The notes under the pieces are model-generated. The model did not search any database, was not told where the DNA came from, and worked only from the letters and a program-made list of their open reading frames with translations. The translations under genes and the position numbers were made by a program. A DNA stretch of 64,000 nucleotides from Mariniphaga sp041684965 (GTDB taxonomy: Bacteria; Bacteroidota; Bacteroidia; Bacteroidales; Prolixibacteraceae). The stretch spans positions 418,779-482,778 of the forward strand of contig JAWLGR010000001.1 of NCBI GenBank assembly GCA_041684965.1, read 5' to 3'. Numbering within the stretch: position 1 is the stretch's first letter; every line of letters starts with the position of its first letter. This document shows positions 1 to 8,592 of this stretch, one piece after another.

Positions 1-911
1 TCTCCAAATGCAAGGGCAACACGGCCGTCATCCAGTTTAATTAAGCAGGGATCACAACCTGCCGGAAATGTTTCCGGATAAGTCACAGGAGCACTCCAGG
101 TTTTTCCCAGGTCTTTACTTATACAAAATACAAGCGGGGTATAATGGCCTGTCCGTATTACAGCAAGCAAATGACCATTGTCAAGCTGTACCATCGACCA
201 CTCATTAAAACCTTCAGAATTTTCAAACCACAGAGTGTTGGGCGCTGCCAATGTCGACCGGTAATGCCATGTAAAACCTGAGTCGGTGGAATGCACTACA
301 AAAGCACGAAGCATAAATTTTGTTTCCGATTTGCTCTGAGGATTTACCGGGGTAATTGTATCTGGTTCAAAATTACCATACATTGATGCCAGAAGTGAAC
401 CATCGGGAAGTTGCAGCACAGAACGGTGGCAAAATAAACCCGACCATTCATCCCTGTTCCCGAAATCAACATTTCCTGCTTCAGGAAGGCTGAATGTAGC
501 TTCTGTTTCTTCAAGAGTTTTAAGATTATTTACCGATAGCCACATTTTTGTTGTGTAGGTGTTTTTTTCTTTGAATTCAAGCCTGTTGTTGAGTGCAATG
601 AAATAACCGGGTTTTGAAAAAAAAGTGTTCATTATTGCTTCATTAAGGGCTGTGGGTGGAAACACAGGATTGTACTGAACTTGCGTAATAAACCGGCCCT
701 GGTTATCCGGTGTGACTTTAAAAATACCCATTACATGAATATCCCCGTTCATGTCGCGAAAGGAGCGGGCATAACGGGCAGGCCGCACCGGATCGAGGGA
801 GACCTGCTGTATATTGATTCTTTCAAAATCCTGGGAAGAACTTTGTGAAGGCATCAAAAACAGCAGGCACCCGGTAACGAAATTTATCAAAGAAGTTTTA
901 TAGTTACACAT
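1..911 (-). CDS. Partial exo-sialidase-like (BNR repeat) secreted protein
   Basis: The reading frame stays open from an ATG at 911 down to the window edge, so the C-terminus is missing. The N-terminus (MCNYKTSLINFVTGCLLFL) looks like a signal peptide. Two Asp-box-like motifs are visible, STDSGFTW and SKDLGKTW, followed by a CDPCLIKLDDGRVALAFG stretch; this spacing is typical of the six-bladed propeller of BNR-repeat sialidase-like enzymes. The role would be exo-glycosidase or glycan-binding propeller outside the cytoplasm. True sialidase activity cannot be judged, because the arginine triad and the catalytic Tyr/Glu cannot be placed in the part seen. It lies 53 bp downstream of the next BNR protein on the same strand, probably in one transcript. 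Confidence 0.7.
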   Translation of the reverse strand, partial: MCNYKTSLINFVTGCLLFLMPSQSSSQDFERINIQQVSLDPVRPARYARSFRDMNGDIHVMGIFKVTPDNQGRFITQVQYNPVFPPTALNEAIMNTFFSKPGYFIALNNRLEFKEKNTYTTKMWLSVNNLKTLEETEATFSLPEAGNVDFGNRDEWSGLFCHRSVLQLPDGSLLASMYGNFEPDTITPVNPQSKSETKFMLRAFVVHSTDSGFTWHYRSTLAAPNTLWFENSEGFNEWSMVQLDNGHLLAVIRTGHYTPLVFCISKDLGKTWSAPVTYPETFPAGCDPCLIKLDDGRVALAFG

Positions 912-964
912 CAGGAAAATCCATTACTTTCTATGTCAGGCAGCTATACCTGCAGGTTATATAT

Positions 965-3424
965 CTACCACCAGTTTTCAGGCATGTTTACAATGTCTTC
1001 ATCAGCCTGGGTTGTTCCTTCTGCCGGCCCATAATATACGCTTCCTCCGTATGTTGTAAGAAATAACATTCCGGGGTTGTGCGGATCAGGTACAGGCCTT
1101 TGGCCCCACTTGAACCGGTATCCTTCAATCCTGCTCCAGGTTTCGCCATAATCTGAACTCCGGTAGGCTGCGTTTTGAAATGTATTGATGTAAATCTTGT
1201 TGGGTTGGTTTGGGTCTAAAGCCGCTGAGTTCACCCTTACCCGTTCGTCGAAAATCTGTTTCCAGGTTTTCCCTCCGTCTTCAGTTTTATAAACTCCGCC
1301 GTTTACATCACCTGCATCTGATTTGCGGGGCCAGCTGCTGAGGTACATCCGTTGGGCGTTTCCTTCATCAATAAGCAAATCGTGCGGACCATTTACTCCT
1401 TTTGGCAGAGGAAGCAGATGCCAGGATGCAGCATTATCGTCGCTGTAGTAAACTACGCCATCAACGTTTTGATTGTTTTTTCTCCCCCGGGCGCATAGAA
1501 CAAACATGCGTCCGTTTGAATTTCTCCGAACCTGCCATGCAAATTTATTGTCTCCCAGGCCTGTGTTTGCTTCTTTCCAGTTTTTCCCTCCGTCGGTCGA
1601 TTTGTATACTCCCTTGTCAAACACGGCTACATAAAGTATTCTGGACTCAGCAGGACTGGAAGGATCGAGCAATATATTGGTGCAAACCGCATTCTCCGGC
1701 ATCCCATTGTTGCTTTTTTCCCAACTTCGGCCATGGTCGTATGAAACAGCTACACCTCCCTGATAATTTCCAAATCCTCTGGGGCCAAACATTTTTGTCC
1801 TGGGAAGGTCATGTGCATTTGCCCATACCGACCAGACTTTTCCTTTTACTTTCGGATCGAATGTAAGGTCGTAACAGGTATTTTGCCATGGCCGTGGAAT
1901 GTTATTAAGGGAATGAAACCAGCTTTTGCCGCTGTTAAAAGTCTGGAACAGCCCCATGTCAGTATAACATATAAAGAAATGGTTATCGTCAAATGGATCA
2001 AAATGAACCCCATAACAGGTAGTCACATCCAATCCGCCACTGGCATAAGAACCATCCGGCATTTCATGGCTATAGGTTTGTTTCCAGGTTTTTCCTCCAT
2101 CGGTGGTTTTATAACCACGGCCGTTGTCACCTGCATAACAGATATCAGGATTGCCCGGAGCAACCCCAAGATCAATGGGAGCTCCTCCCCATCCGGGGTC
2201 ATAGCTTTCTTCCATCCAGGCCCCTTCAAAATTATTGGTGAGATATCCTCCGGGTGTGGAAGACCTTAAAACCGGTTGCCATGACTGGCCTCCATTGATG
2301 GTTTTATAAATGCAAAAAATTGGATCAATTCCTCCTGTCTCATTCCTTTCAGGAGAAATTACGGATATGTATGCTATTTCCGGTTGGGTTTCACAGACAG
2401 CCAGCCCTCTTCTGAAACCAGGCAGTCTTCCTTCTGCAACGGTATTTTGTAGTCCCTGATTTATTTGGGTCCAGCTTTTCCCCAAATCATTGCTTACATA
2501 CATTCCGCCTTCTGTTTTATTGCCCGATTCCCTGAAGGAGGCCTGAAGATATATCAGCGTTCTGTTCTTTCCCCTGCCGCCATCAACAACAATTACCGGA
2601 CTAACAGGCATGGGTAACTGTTTTGTTTGCCCGGTTATTTCATTGACATGAACACATGCTTCGTCGGTAAAAACAACTACTTCATCTTCGAGTCCGGTTT
2701 CCCCCGAAGTGAATATTGCTTTAACATTTTTCCCGGGTATCTGGGCAATCATTTCCCAGGTTTTTCCCTGATCCATGGTTCGTACCAGCATGGTGGAATC
2801 GGGTACCTTCAGCGCATCAGAGCTGCCAATATAAAACCTTAACGGTGTTAATCCAAGATAGATGTGGTTGTTGTTTTTAGGATCAACAGAAACTTTTTCG
2901 ATGGTGCCATCAATAGCCCCGTCAATAATTTCTGAAGGCAGATAATCGTAATTTTGCAGGCGCTCAAGGCCTTTTTTTGCCTTACTGATATCTGGATAAA
3001 CAATTTCCCATGTCTGGCCTTTATCAGTTGACTTGTATAACATGCTCAATCCTGAACCTCTGTCTTCATCATGGCGGAAGCCTTTGGTAGCAGTGTAAAC
3101 AATATTGGCATTCACCGGATCGAATTCAAAATCCTCCGGTACATTCCATAAATTTTTCATTTTCCAGTTAGCGCCTCCATCATGAGAAACATAAGCCGCT
3201 GTCATATCGCAATGGACCATAACAAAGTTTTCATCCAGCGGACTGATCGTAGGTCTCATAACTCCTCCGCCTCCACCCGGACCAATTACTTTCCAGCCAT
3301 TAGTGACATCCTGGCTTTCATCCCTTTCAGATGGCGGCATGGTGGTGCAACCCACTATAAACAGCAGGAGGAAAAACGATAGCGTGGTAAGGTGTTTGTA
3401 AAGCCGGCTTTGATTTGAGTTCAT
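965..3424 (-). CDS. Large BNR/sortilin-like beta-propeller lipoprotein (GH74-like)
   Basis: 819 aa. The N-terminus has a hydrophobic segment and a lipobox (FIVGC, Cys about 26), so it is probably an outer-membrane or surface lipoprotein. About twelve Asp-box-like motifs of the form S/T-x-D-x-G-x-x-W run along the chain (for example SHDGGANW, STDKGQTW, TMDQGKTW, TTDGGKTW, STDGGKNW, TEDGGKTW, SSDYGETW). This count and length fit two consecutive propellers, as in GH74 xyloglucanases and VPS10/sortilin-like proteins. The activity is not settled by sequence: it may be a glycosidase or a non-catalytic propeller. The gene is followed after 53 bp by another BNR protein. Upstream lies a long repeat-rich gap (3425-4115). 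Confidence 0.75.
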   Translation of the reverse strand: MNSNQSRLYKHLTTLSFFLLLFIVGCTTMPPSERDESQDVTNGWKVIGPGGGGGVMRPTISPLDENFVMVHCDMTAAYVSHDGGANWKMKNLWNVPEDFEFDPVNANIVYTATKGFRHDEDRGSGLSMLYKSTDKGQTWEIVYPDISKAKKGLERLQNYDYLPSEIIDGAIDGTIEKVSVDPKNNNHIYLGLTPLRFYIGSSDALKVPDSTMLVRTMDQGKTWEMIAQIPGKNVKAIFTSGETGLEDEVVVFTDEACVHVNEITGQTKQLPMPVSPVIVVDGGRGKNRTLIYLQASFRESGNKTEGGMYVSNDLGKSWTQINQGLQNTVAEGRLPGFRRGLAVCETQPEIAYISVISPERNETGGIDPIFCIYKTINGGQSWQPVLRSSTPGGYLTNNFEGAWMEESYDPGWGGAPIDLGVAPGNPDICYAGDNGRGYKTTDGGKTWKQTYSHEMPDGSYASGGLDVTTCYGVHFDPFDDNHFFICYTDMGLFQTFNSGKSWFHSLNNIPRPWQNTCYDLTFDPKVKGKVWSVWANAHDLPRTKMFGPRGFGNYQGGVAVSYDHGRSWEKSNNGMPENAVCTNILLDPSSPAESRILYVAVFDKGVYKSTDGGKNWKEANTGLGDNKFAWQVRRNSNGRMFVLCARGRKNNQNVDGVVYYSDDNAASWHLLPLPKGVNGPHDLLIDEGNAQRMYLSSWPRKSDAGDVNGGVYKTEDGGKTWKQIFDERVRVNSAALDPNQPNKIYINTFQNAAYRSSDYGETWSRIEGYRFKWGQRPVPDPHNPGMLFLTTYGGSVYYGPAEGTTQADEDIVNMPENWW

Positions 3425-3639
3425 TTCTTTCTTTTATTAAATTTTAATTTAACAGACCTGATATCCTGAATAGCAGTAGTTTGCTTCTTTCAATTCTATT
3501 TTGATGATCTTCTTTTAGGAAGGTGAACATACGAGCATCAGTTGATTCTCCAAAAATATCAAAAAATCCATAAAACAAGTTACTTAAAACAGACGTATTT
3601 CCTTCTGATAATTTGTTTTTTCTGAGTAGCTCCTATACT

Positions 3640-3789
3640 TCTTCAGTCTCTGTTCAAACTCCTGTTAAAGACTATTCAAGTTGAGCCTTAATTTGTATTT
3701 TATTCGATGTATATTCGTTATAAATTCGGTAAATCGCGAATTTGTATCGAATAAACCACGAATAAACTACGAATAAACCACGAAGAAAG
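3640..3789 (+). repeat. 11-bp-pitch inverted pentamer array (left element)
   Basis: ATTCG occurs at 3702, 3713 and 3724, then CGAAT at 3737, 3748, 3759 and 3770 and CGAAG at 3781. Every step within each run is exactly 11 bp and the two runs are mirror images. Just upstream, TTCA at 3642, 3653 and 3675 (with GTTA at 3664) keeps the same 11-bp rhythm. The core 3725-3752 matches 25 of 28 positions of the reverse complement of 47880-47907. One turn of DNA per unit suggests a protein-binding array, which is inference. Confidence 0.75.
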
Positions 3790-3850
3790 ATAGATTTAAT
3801 GACTCTCTGAATACTGTCAAGGGGGACTAAAATCGAACCAGGAAAGGACA

Positions 3851-4089
3851 GGTTTCGGTTTTCTACCCATTTGACCTCTCCTGAGTCCTGGAAGCGGGTG
3901 CTAGATTTGATGAATTCCTCTTCAAACCCCCGATAGCTATCGGGGTCGAACTCCCGATAGCAATCGGGATCGAACTTTCGAATTCTTTCAAGTTTCCGGT
4001 TTTATTCCCTTATTTGACTTCTCCGGAGTCTTAGGAACTGGTGGTCCCAATTGGGTAACACAACTTCAAATCCCCGATACCTATCGGGG
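3851..4089. repeat. Two diverged direct repeats ending in CCCGATA/TATCGGG palindromes
   Basis: The unit at 3851-3945 and the unit at 3991-4089 share the order GTTTC(C)GGTTTT, CATTTGAC or TATTTGAC, CTCCNGAGTC, then end in CCCCGATAGCTATCGGGG (3928-3945, perfect 18-bp palindrome) and CCCCGATACCTATCGGGG (4072-4089, two central mismatches). A third, weaker hairpin with arms CCCGAT/ATCGGG lies at 3953-3968. These look like short interspersed palindromic repeats and could also act as bidirectional hairpins. Confidence 0.7.
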
Positions 4090-4115
4090 GCAAATATCTT
4101 CGAAATCATGTTTTA

Positions 4116-6329
4116 TTAATGTTCAGTAATAAAGGTTAATTTTCGGAGTGAAAAATAATCATTTCCCGAAAAGAGCAAATAAGCTGATTTGCCATCCTTG
4201 CTCATCCACCTGGCCGGAATAGAAGAAGTTTCGCCAGGTCCTATATCCCAGTTTCGGGTATAGTAGACTGTTTTCCATGGCCCCCAGGGATTGGATGATT
4301 CAAAAATTCCAAGTCCGCCCCTGAACCTAACATCACTTTCTCCTCCGGTAAAGGCGTGACCCTCGGGGGGAGACATCTGGATTGTCTGGCACCAAATGTA
4401 TTTTCCTAATCCTTTGTTGAAAGTAATACCTGACCTGTAACATTTACCCGGATTTTCAAAAATACTTTTTCTTTTTCGTATATCTTCCGACCACTTCGGG
4501 GTCTTAAATTCATCGTATCCGGAAAAATATTCATATTTTCGCCAATCTTTAATCTGGTTTTTTGGAACCCTGGCCAAAATAAATTTGTCGCTGTTATTGT
4601 ATGCACTTGATTCATCATGCGAATAGATGTAAACAAAATTGTCTCGTGCGTCTTCATAATTTCTTCCAAAATTTAGAAAAGTGGGATAGCCAAAACTGAT
4701 GTCAAACTTCCAGTCAGCATGCTCCCAGTCTTTACCATAATTTTCCGACCACATTAAGGATGAATTCTGCGCATTTCGTATCAGCATGTAAAGCACACCG
4801 TTAACCATCAGCATTCCGCTTGCTTTTTCCCCAAATTTTCCCTGTCCAACTTTTTCCCCCGTCATAGAACGGATGTTAGTGCCTTTAACAGCAGGAGGAT
4901 TGCCTGAAACCTTTGCCAAACCGTTACTTAATTTCATATCGGTGTACGGAATGAACCCCCATCCATCACCATAAGCTGTATATAAATTTCCATCATCTGC
5001 CCATGTGGCAGGCCAGCAATCGCTGCCTTTGGCTAATCGAATAACAGAATCTTTAGGTGCAAATCGTACAGAGAGGTTACTATTTGGATAAGGTGGTTCT
5101 TCAATCGCATCCATTATAGGATTTAGAAGATATTTTTCGGCACCTTTCCAAAATCCTTCACCTGCTGAATCATCATATAACTTATCACCCATGCGCACTA
5201 TTACCATGTTCAGACTTGGTATAACAAATAAGTGCTGATTCCCGGCTCCCCCACCGGCAAAGGCATCCTTTGGTACATGATTCCAAATACCGTCATAATT
5301 ACTGTACCATCCTGAAGTTGTTGCGGGAATCGGGTTGGCATCAGTCCTTGTATTTCCTTCATATTCTGAAAGGCTGGTTGGAAGGGCGGTATCCCAATAA
5401 CGGATAGTTTTCTCTACCGACAAAGGGTTGATAAGTTGCTCACCCTTCCAGTTTCCTTTGTGAAGCATTAAAAGCCCTAATCGGGCAACCGAATTTGCAG
5501 TAAAACTGCCACCTCCCCAGCCTGGTACCAGTTGCAAATCACTTGTAGCATAGGTTTTATTGTAACCGATGCTGTATTCTGTTTCATCAATCCCAATTGG
5601 ATCGTAAATCCTTTCTCTTAAGTAAGTTCGAATGTCTTTATAGGGGGCATTTTGAATGGAAGCGGTTGTTGCATATATAAGCATGGCAATTCCCGGATTG
5701 CTATAGGCATAATTGCTTCCGGGGGTAAAAATTACAGGCGCGCTGTCTCTTGCTATTAAAAATGGATTCGGTTCTTTTCTCCAAAACTGCCCTTTCCATC
5801 CGGGAAGTTCCATATGTTTATCTGAACCTTCCTTCAATATTTTTTTTTCTTTTACAGATGCTTCTGCATCTTCAATGCCGGAAGTATGTGTTGCCAGATG
5901 CCTTACTGTAACGGTTGATTTTCTTCCACTCTTTTTCCATTGGGTGATGTATTTACAGGCAGCATCATCAAGGGAAATGTACCCATCATCAATAGCTGCC
6001 AAAAGTGAAATTCCTCCAACTAATGCTTTAGCCAATGAGGCTGAATAATGTTTTTTTTCTGAATCTTCCCACCCGTTGGCAAACCATTCATAGATAACTT
6101 TATCATTTTTAATGATGAGCAGCTTTTTGGTACCCTTTTCTGCTAAAACCTTTTTCATCTCGTCAAGCTTTTGAGATGACATTCCCTGGCTTTCCGGGCT
6201 CACATATTCCCATTGAAAATCAGGAATTGCAGGAACAGCAGGTTGTTCTGTTTTTTTCAGTGGATTCCATGAAATAAAAAGTATAAAAATGAATATAAAG
6301 GATAAGTTCAAATATATTTTCTTAAACAT
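4116..6329 (-). CDS. Beta-lactamase-family serine hydrolase fused to a DUF4185-like domain
   Basis: 737 aa with an N-terminal hydrophobic signal or anchor (residues 7-21). Residues about 40-400 are a class C beta-lactamase/penicillin-binding-like esterase: the nucleophile motif S98-L-A-K101 and the second motif Y209-S-N211 are present. Such proteins usually act as periplasmic esterases or peptidases rather than antibiotic resistance enzymes. From about residue 425 the chain changes to a second domain with KGSDCWPATWADDGNLYTAYGD, which resembles DUF4185, a five-bladed-propeller-like domain of secreted carbohydrate-locus proteins. The fusion suggests an esterase guided to a glycan by a propeller; that is inference. 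It is 24 bp downstream of the next gene, so co-transcription is likely. Confidence 0.8.
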   Translation of the reverse strand: MFKKIYLNLSFIFIFILFISWNPLKKTEQPAVPAIPDFQWEYVSPESQGMSSQKLDEMKKVLAEKGTKKLLIIKNDKVIYEWFANGWEDSEKKHYSASLAKALVGGISLLAAIDDGYISLDDAACKYITQWKKSGRKSTVTVRHLATHTSGIEDAEASVKEKKILKEGSDKHMELPGWKGQFWRKEPNPFLIARDSAPVIFTPGSNYAYSNPGIAMLIYATTASIQNAPYKDIRTYLRERIYDPIGIDETEYSIGYNKTYATSDLQLVPGWGGGSFTANSVARLGLLMLHKGNWKGEQLINPLSVEKTIRYWDTALPTSLSEYEGNTRTDANPIPATTSGWYSNYDGIWNHVPKDAFAGGGAGNQHLFVIPSLNMVIVRMGDKLYDDSAGEGFWKGAEKYLLNPIMDAIEEPPYPNSNLSVRFAPKDSVIRLAKGSDCWPATWADDGNLYTAYGDGWGFIPYTDMKLSNGLAKVSGNPPAVKGTNIRSMTGEKVGQGKFGEKASGMLMVNGVLYMLIRNAQNSSLMWSENYGKDWEHADWKFDISFGYPTFLNFGRNYEDARDNFVYIYSHDESSAYNNSDKFILARVPKNQIKDWRKYEYFSGYDEFKTPKWSEDIRKRKSIFENPGKCYRSGITFNKGLGKYIWCQTIQMSPPEGHAFTGGESDVRFRGGLGIFESSNPWGPWKTVYYTRNWDIGPGETSSIPARWMSKDGKSAYLLFSGNDYFSLRKLTFITEH

Positions 6330-6353
6330 AATAAAATAGAAGATGGTTACTTG

Positions 6354-7076
6354 CTATTCAAAGACAAAAGTTCCGAATCTTTCGTAATCATGAAAAGTTT
6401 TCCTGGTTTCCTGCCAGGAAAAGGTTGTCTGTCCCTGATCGTAATCAATGCGGTACATATTGGCACGCCACTTAGTACCTCTTTTGGGTGGGACATTCGG
6501 CAGGGGAGTCAGCAGTTCAAAGGGTATAAAAAATTCGGCTACCCATCCCGATATGGCGGCACCGCTTTCTTTTTTTCCACCACGAACGCTTGTTTCATGT
6601 CTTGTTTTTCTTTCTCCCTCATAATGCCAGGGGAGCCATCCGAAAAAGGTTCCTTTATCATTTGGTACCAGGATTGGAAGTTCGTAGTTCATAGGTGAAA
6701 GTTCGTATTCAAAATATACCGGGAAACTTTCATCGGGCCAGAGAAAAACTTCAACTACATCTTCAAGCCAAAGGTCTTCATAGTCTGCAGTAAATGTGGA
6801 AATCAGCTTTTTATCCTGACAGTCAAATAAAAAATAAATACCGGTTTCGGAATAAAGCACTTTTACTTTGGTTTCATAAGTTTCAGGCCTTTGCCTTCGC
6901 TGAGGGATGTTGATCCATCCGGTATTTTTCCAGTTGCCGGAACTACCTGTTCCGGTAATTTGAAAGTCTTCTGTTTTCTTTACCGTGACAATTCCCTCAC
7001 CCTTATCCTGTGCTGATATTCCATTGCCACAAATGAATGCTAACATTATGGCCAGAATGAATTTTATTGACTTCAT
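6354..7076 (-). CDS. Secreted CBM9/DOMON-like carbohydrate-binding protein
   Basis: 240 aa with a clear signal peptide (MKSIKFILAIMLAFICGNGISAQ). The rest has the pattern of a single CBM9-like sandwich: TGSSGNWKNTGWINIPQ near the start, TKVKVLYSETGIYFLFDCQD, EDVVEVFLWPDESFPVYFEYELSP, and a C-terminal WRANMYRIDYDQGQ followed by a short FGTFVFE end. This matches the family that binds reducing-end sugars, found alone or with glycosidases. No catalytic residues are expected. It sits 20 bp from the propeller gene upstream, in the middle of the minus-strand operon. Confidence 0.7.
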   Translation of the reverse strand: MKSIKFILAIMLAFICGNGISAQDKGEGIVTVKKTEDFQITGTGSSGNWKNTGWINIPQRRQRPETYETKVKVLYSETGIYFLFDCQDKKLISTFTADYEDLWLEDVVEVFLWPDESFPVYFEYELSPMNYELPILVPNDKGTFFGWLPWHYEGERKTRHETSVRGGKKESGAAISGWVAEFFIPFELLTPLPNVPPKRGTKWRANMYRIDYDQGQTTFSWQETRKTFHDYERFGTFVFE

Positions 7077-7095
7077 GTTTATGGTTTTAAAATTA

Positions 7096-8523
7096 TTAAA
7101 TGCCCCCTAAATTGAATAAATTATAGCCGTTTCCTGTTTGTTTTTGATTTATTTTATAGAAAGGATTTTCATAGCGTGCTTTGGCCTGCTTATTATCGGC
7201 TGCATTTTTATCAGCCCAAATTCTGACAATGCCATCTTTGGAATAGCTTAATATTTGTTCACCTGGTAAACTGGTGAATTTCGATGCCATTGCTGACAAG
7301 CCTTTAATGTTTGTCAGGATATTTCCTTCACGGTCGATAACATTTCCGTCGCCTTCAAAATAACCTTTTACAAGTTCATGGATTCCATCCCCGTTCAAAT
7401 CAACGGGAATGGTAGTATAGGTATTGAAACCGAGTTTTATTTCTTTTCCTGAAAATGCTTCGTAGGTATATTCTTCAATACCTGTACGGACTTCACCATC
7501 GGCTGTTCGGATTTTTTCCCCGACTTTAACTCCCAGCACAATTGGTTCTCCATTTTTGCCAATTCGTGCTGCCCATCCGGTATCAATATGGCCTTCATCC
7601 AGCTTTCCCCAGATACGGTCGCCTTTATTATTGTAGAAGGCTACTCTTGGAGCCTGGTTGTTTGCACTTTCTCTGCAGGTAAAAAACGCCCATTCATTTT
7701 TATTGTAATTAAAAACCGGTTGAATAATATCGCTGTGTCCTTCCCAGCTGTCTTCATCTGCACAAAAAAGTTGTACTCCTTTGTCCAGTTCAATACAGCG
7801 TTCTCCCCAAAGCAACTCATCAATTCCGTCTTGATTGATATCAACAACAGGGGTAACATGGCTTCCCAGACATCCTTCAGCATCTCCCGGTATTTTATGT
7901 TCCCAGCGTAAACTCATATCGGGGTTCCATCCCTGTATAGCCATTGGTCCGTATGTGCCCTGGGCTGTAAGGAGTACCGGAGTATTATTAACAAAACCTC
8001 CCATAATAAAATGACGGTACAAGGCTGACATTGTTTGTGGCTGTGCAGGTTGTGGCCAGGGCCATTGGCCTTCAGTCTTTCCTGTAAGCGGATTGACCTT
8101 CTCAAGCACATATTTGCGGTGGTCAAGCGGATGCTCAGTGTCGGTATTATTAACAATCCAAATTTCGTCCATTCCATCCTGGTCCAGGTCAAATGCAAAA
8201 ATTGGGCTGAACCATATTCCCGGAACCACGCCTTCTCCTAAATCCCTTTTCCAGATTACATTGCCGGTTTCATCAAACAGAATCATTTTCAGTGTATGTT
8301 TCGGAAAGAAAAACATACCTATCCAGGGATCTATTTCTGCATCTTCCGAATAAAGCGCTGCAATGGCTTTGGGTTTGTTTTCACCAAGGTTTACAGGCAC
8401 CGCCCGGAACTGACCTAAGGGAGTTCCAAGATTAATTTCAGCAACAACCCGGATGTCGAAATTCTGAGCTAAAAGTACATAACCCGGTAGAATCAGTGCG
8501 AGTGTAATAATCCATTTATTCAT
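7096..8523 (-). CDS. Secreted FG-GAP-like beta-propeller protein, possibly rhamnogalacturonan-lyase-like
   Basis: 475 aa with signal peptide MNKWIITLALILPGYVLLAQ. Calcium-binding loops of the DxDxDG type recur: FDLDQDGMDE (residues 111-120), VVDINQDGIDE (near 230) and PVDLNGDGIHE (near 375). These are the hallmark of FG-GAP/VCBS propeller blades, also seen in the PL11 rhamnogalacturonan lyases. A stretch near 300-330 (KGDRIWGKLDEGHIDTGWAAR) may hold functional residues, but I cannot assign a family with certainty. It may be a lyase or a binding protein. It is flanked by the CBM9-like gene and an amidohydrolase on the same strand. Confidence 0.55.
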   Translation of the reverse strand: MNKWIITLALILPGYVLLAQNFDIRVVAEINLGTPLGQFRAVPVNLGENKPKAIAALYSEDAEIDPWIGMFFFPKHTLKMILFDETGNVIWKRDLGEGVVPGIWFSPIFAFDLDQDGMDEIWIVNNTDTEHPLDHRKYVLEKVNPLTGKTEGQWPWPQPAQPQTMSALYRHFIMGGFVNNTPVLLTAQGTYGPMAIQGWNPDMSLRWEHKIPGDAEGCLGSHVTPVVDINQDGIDELLWGERCIELDKGVQLFCADEDSWEGHSDIIQPVFNYNKNEWAFFTCRESANNQAPRVAFYNNKGDRIWGKLDEGHIDTGWAARIGKNGEPIVLGVKVGEKIRTADGEVRTGIEEYTYEAFSGKEIKLGFNTYTTIPVDLNGDGIHELVKGYFEGDGNVIDREGNILTNIKGLSAMASKFTSLPGEQILSYSKDGIVRIWADKNAADNKQAKARYENPFYKINQKQTGNGYNLFNLGGI

Positions 8524-8592
8524 AGTGGAAGAGTTTATATTATCATCGGTTTCATTAAATTTTCCGCAATTAATAAAGAAGCTTTTTTCGTT

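Larger units (their letters stand above)
3425..4115. other. 691-bp intergenic region rich in short repeats
   Basis: I see no gene here. It holds an array of pentamers at 11-bp pitch (about 3640-3789), then two diverged copies of a unit of about 95-100 bp (3851-3945 and 3991-4089), each ending in a palindrome of the CCCGATA...TATCGGG type. It should also contain the promoter of the minus-strand BNR lipoprotein and the 3' end signals of the beta-lactamase-family gene, but I cannot point to a clear promoter. Confidence 0.6.

Noticed and set aside
1402..2269. Plus-strand open frames across the BNR lipoprotein
   Set aside because: They are shadows of the minus-strand gene with its twelve Asp-boxes and have no plausible protein pattern.
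3640..3789. CRISPR array
   Set aside because: Units are only 11 bp and contiguous, with no spacers and no cas genes.
4116..6329. Antibiotic-resistance beta-lactamase
   Set aside because: The long second domain and the sugar-locus context point to an esterase-type member; SxxK and YxN are shared by all of the superfamily.
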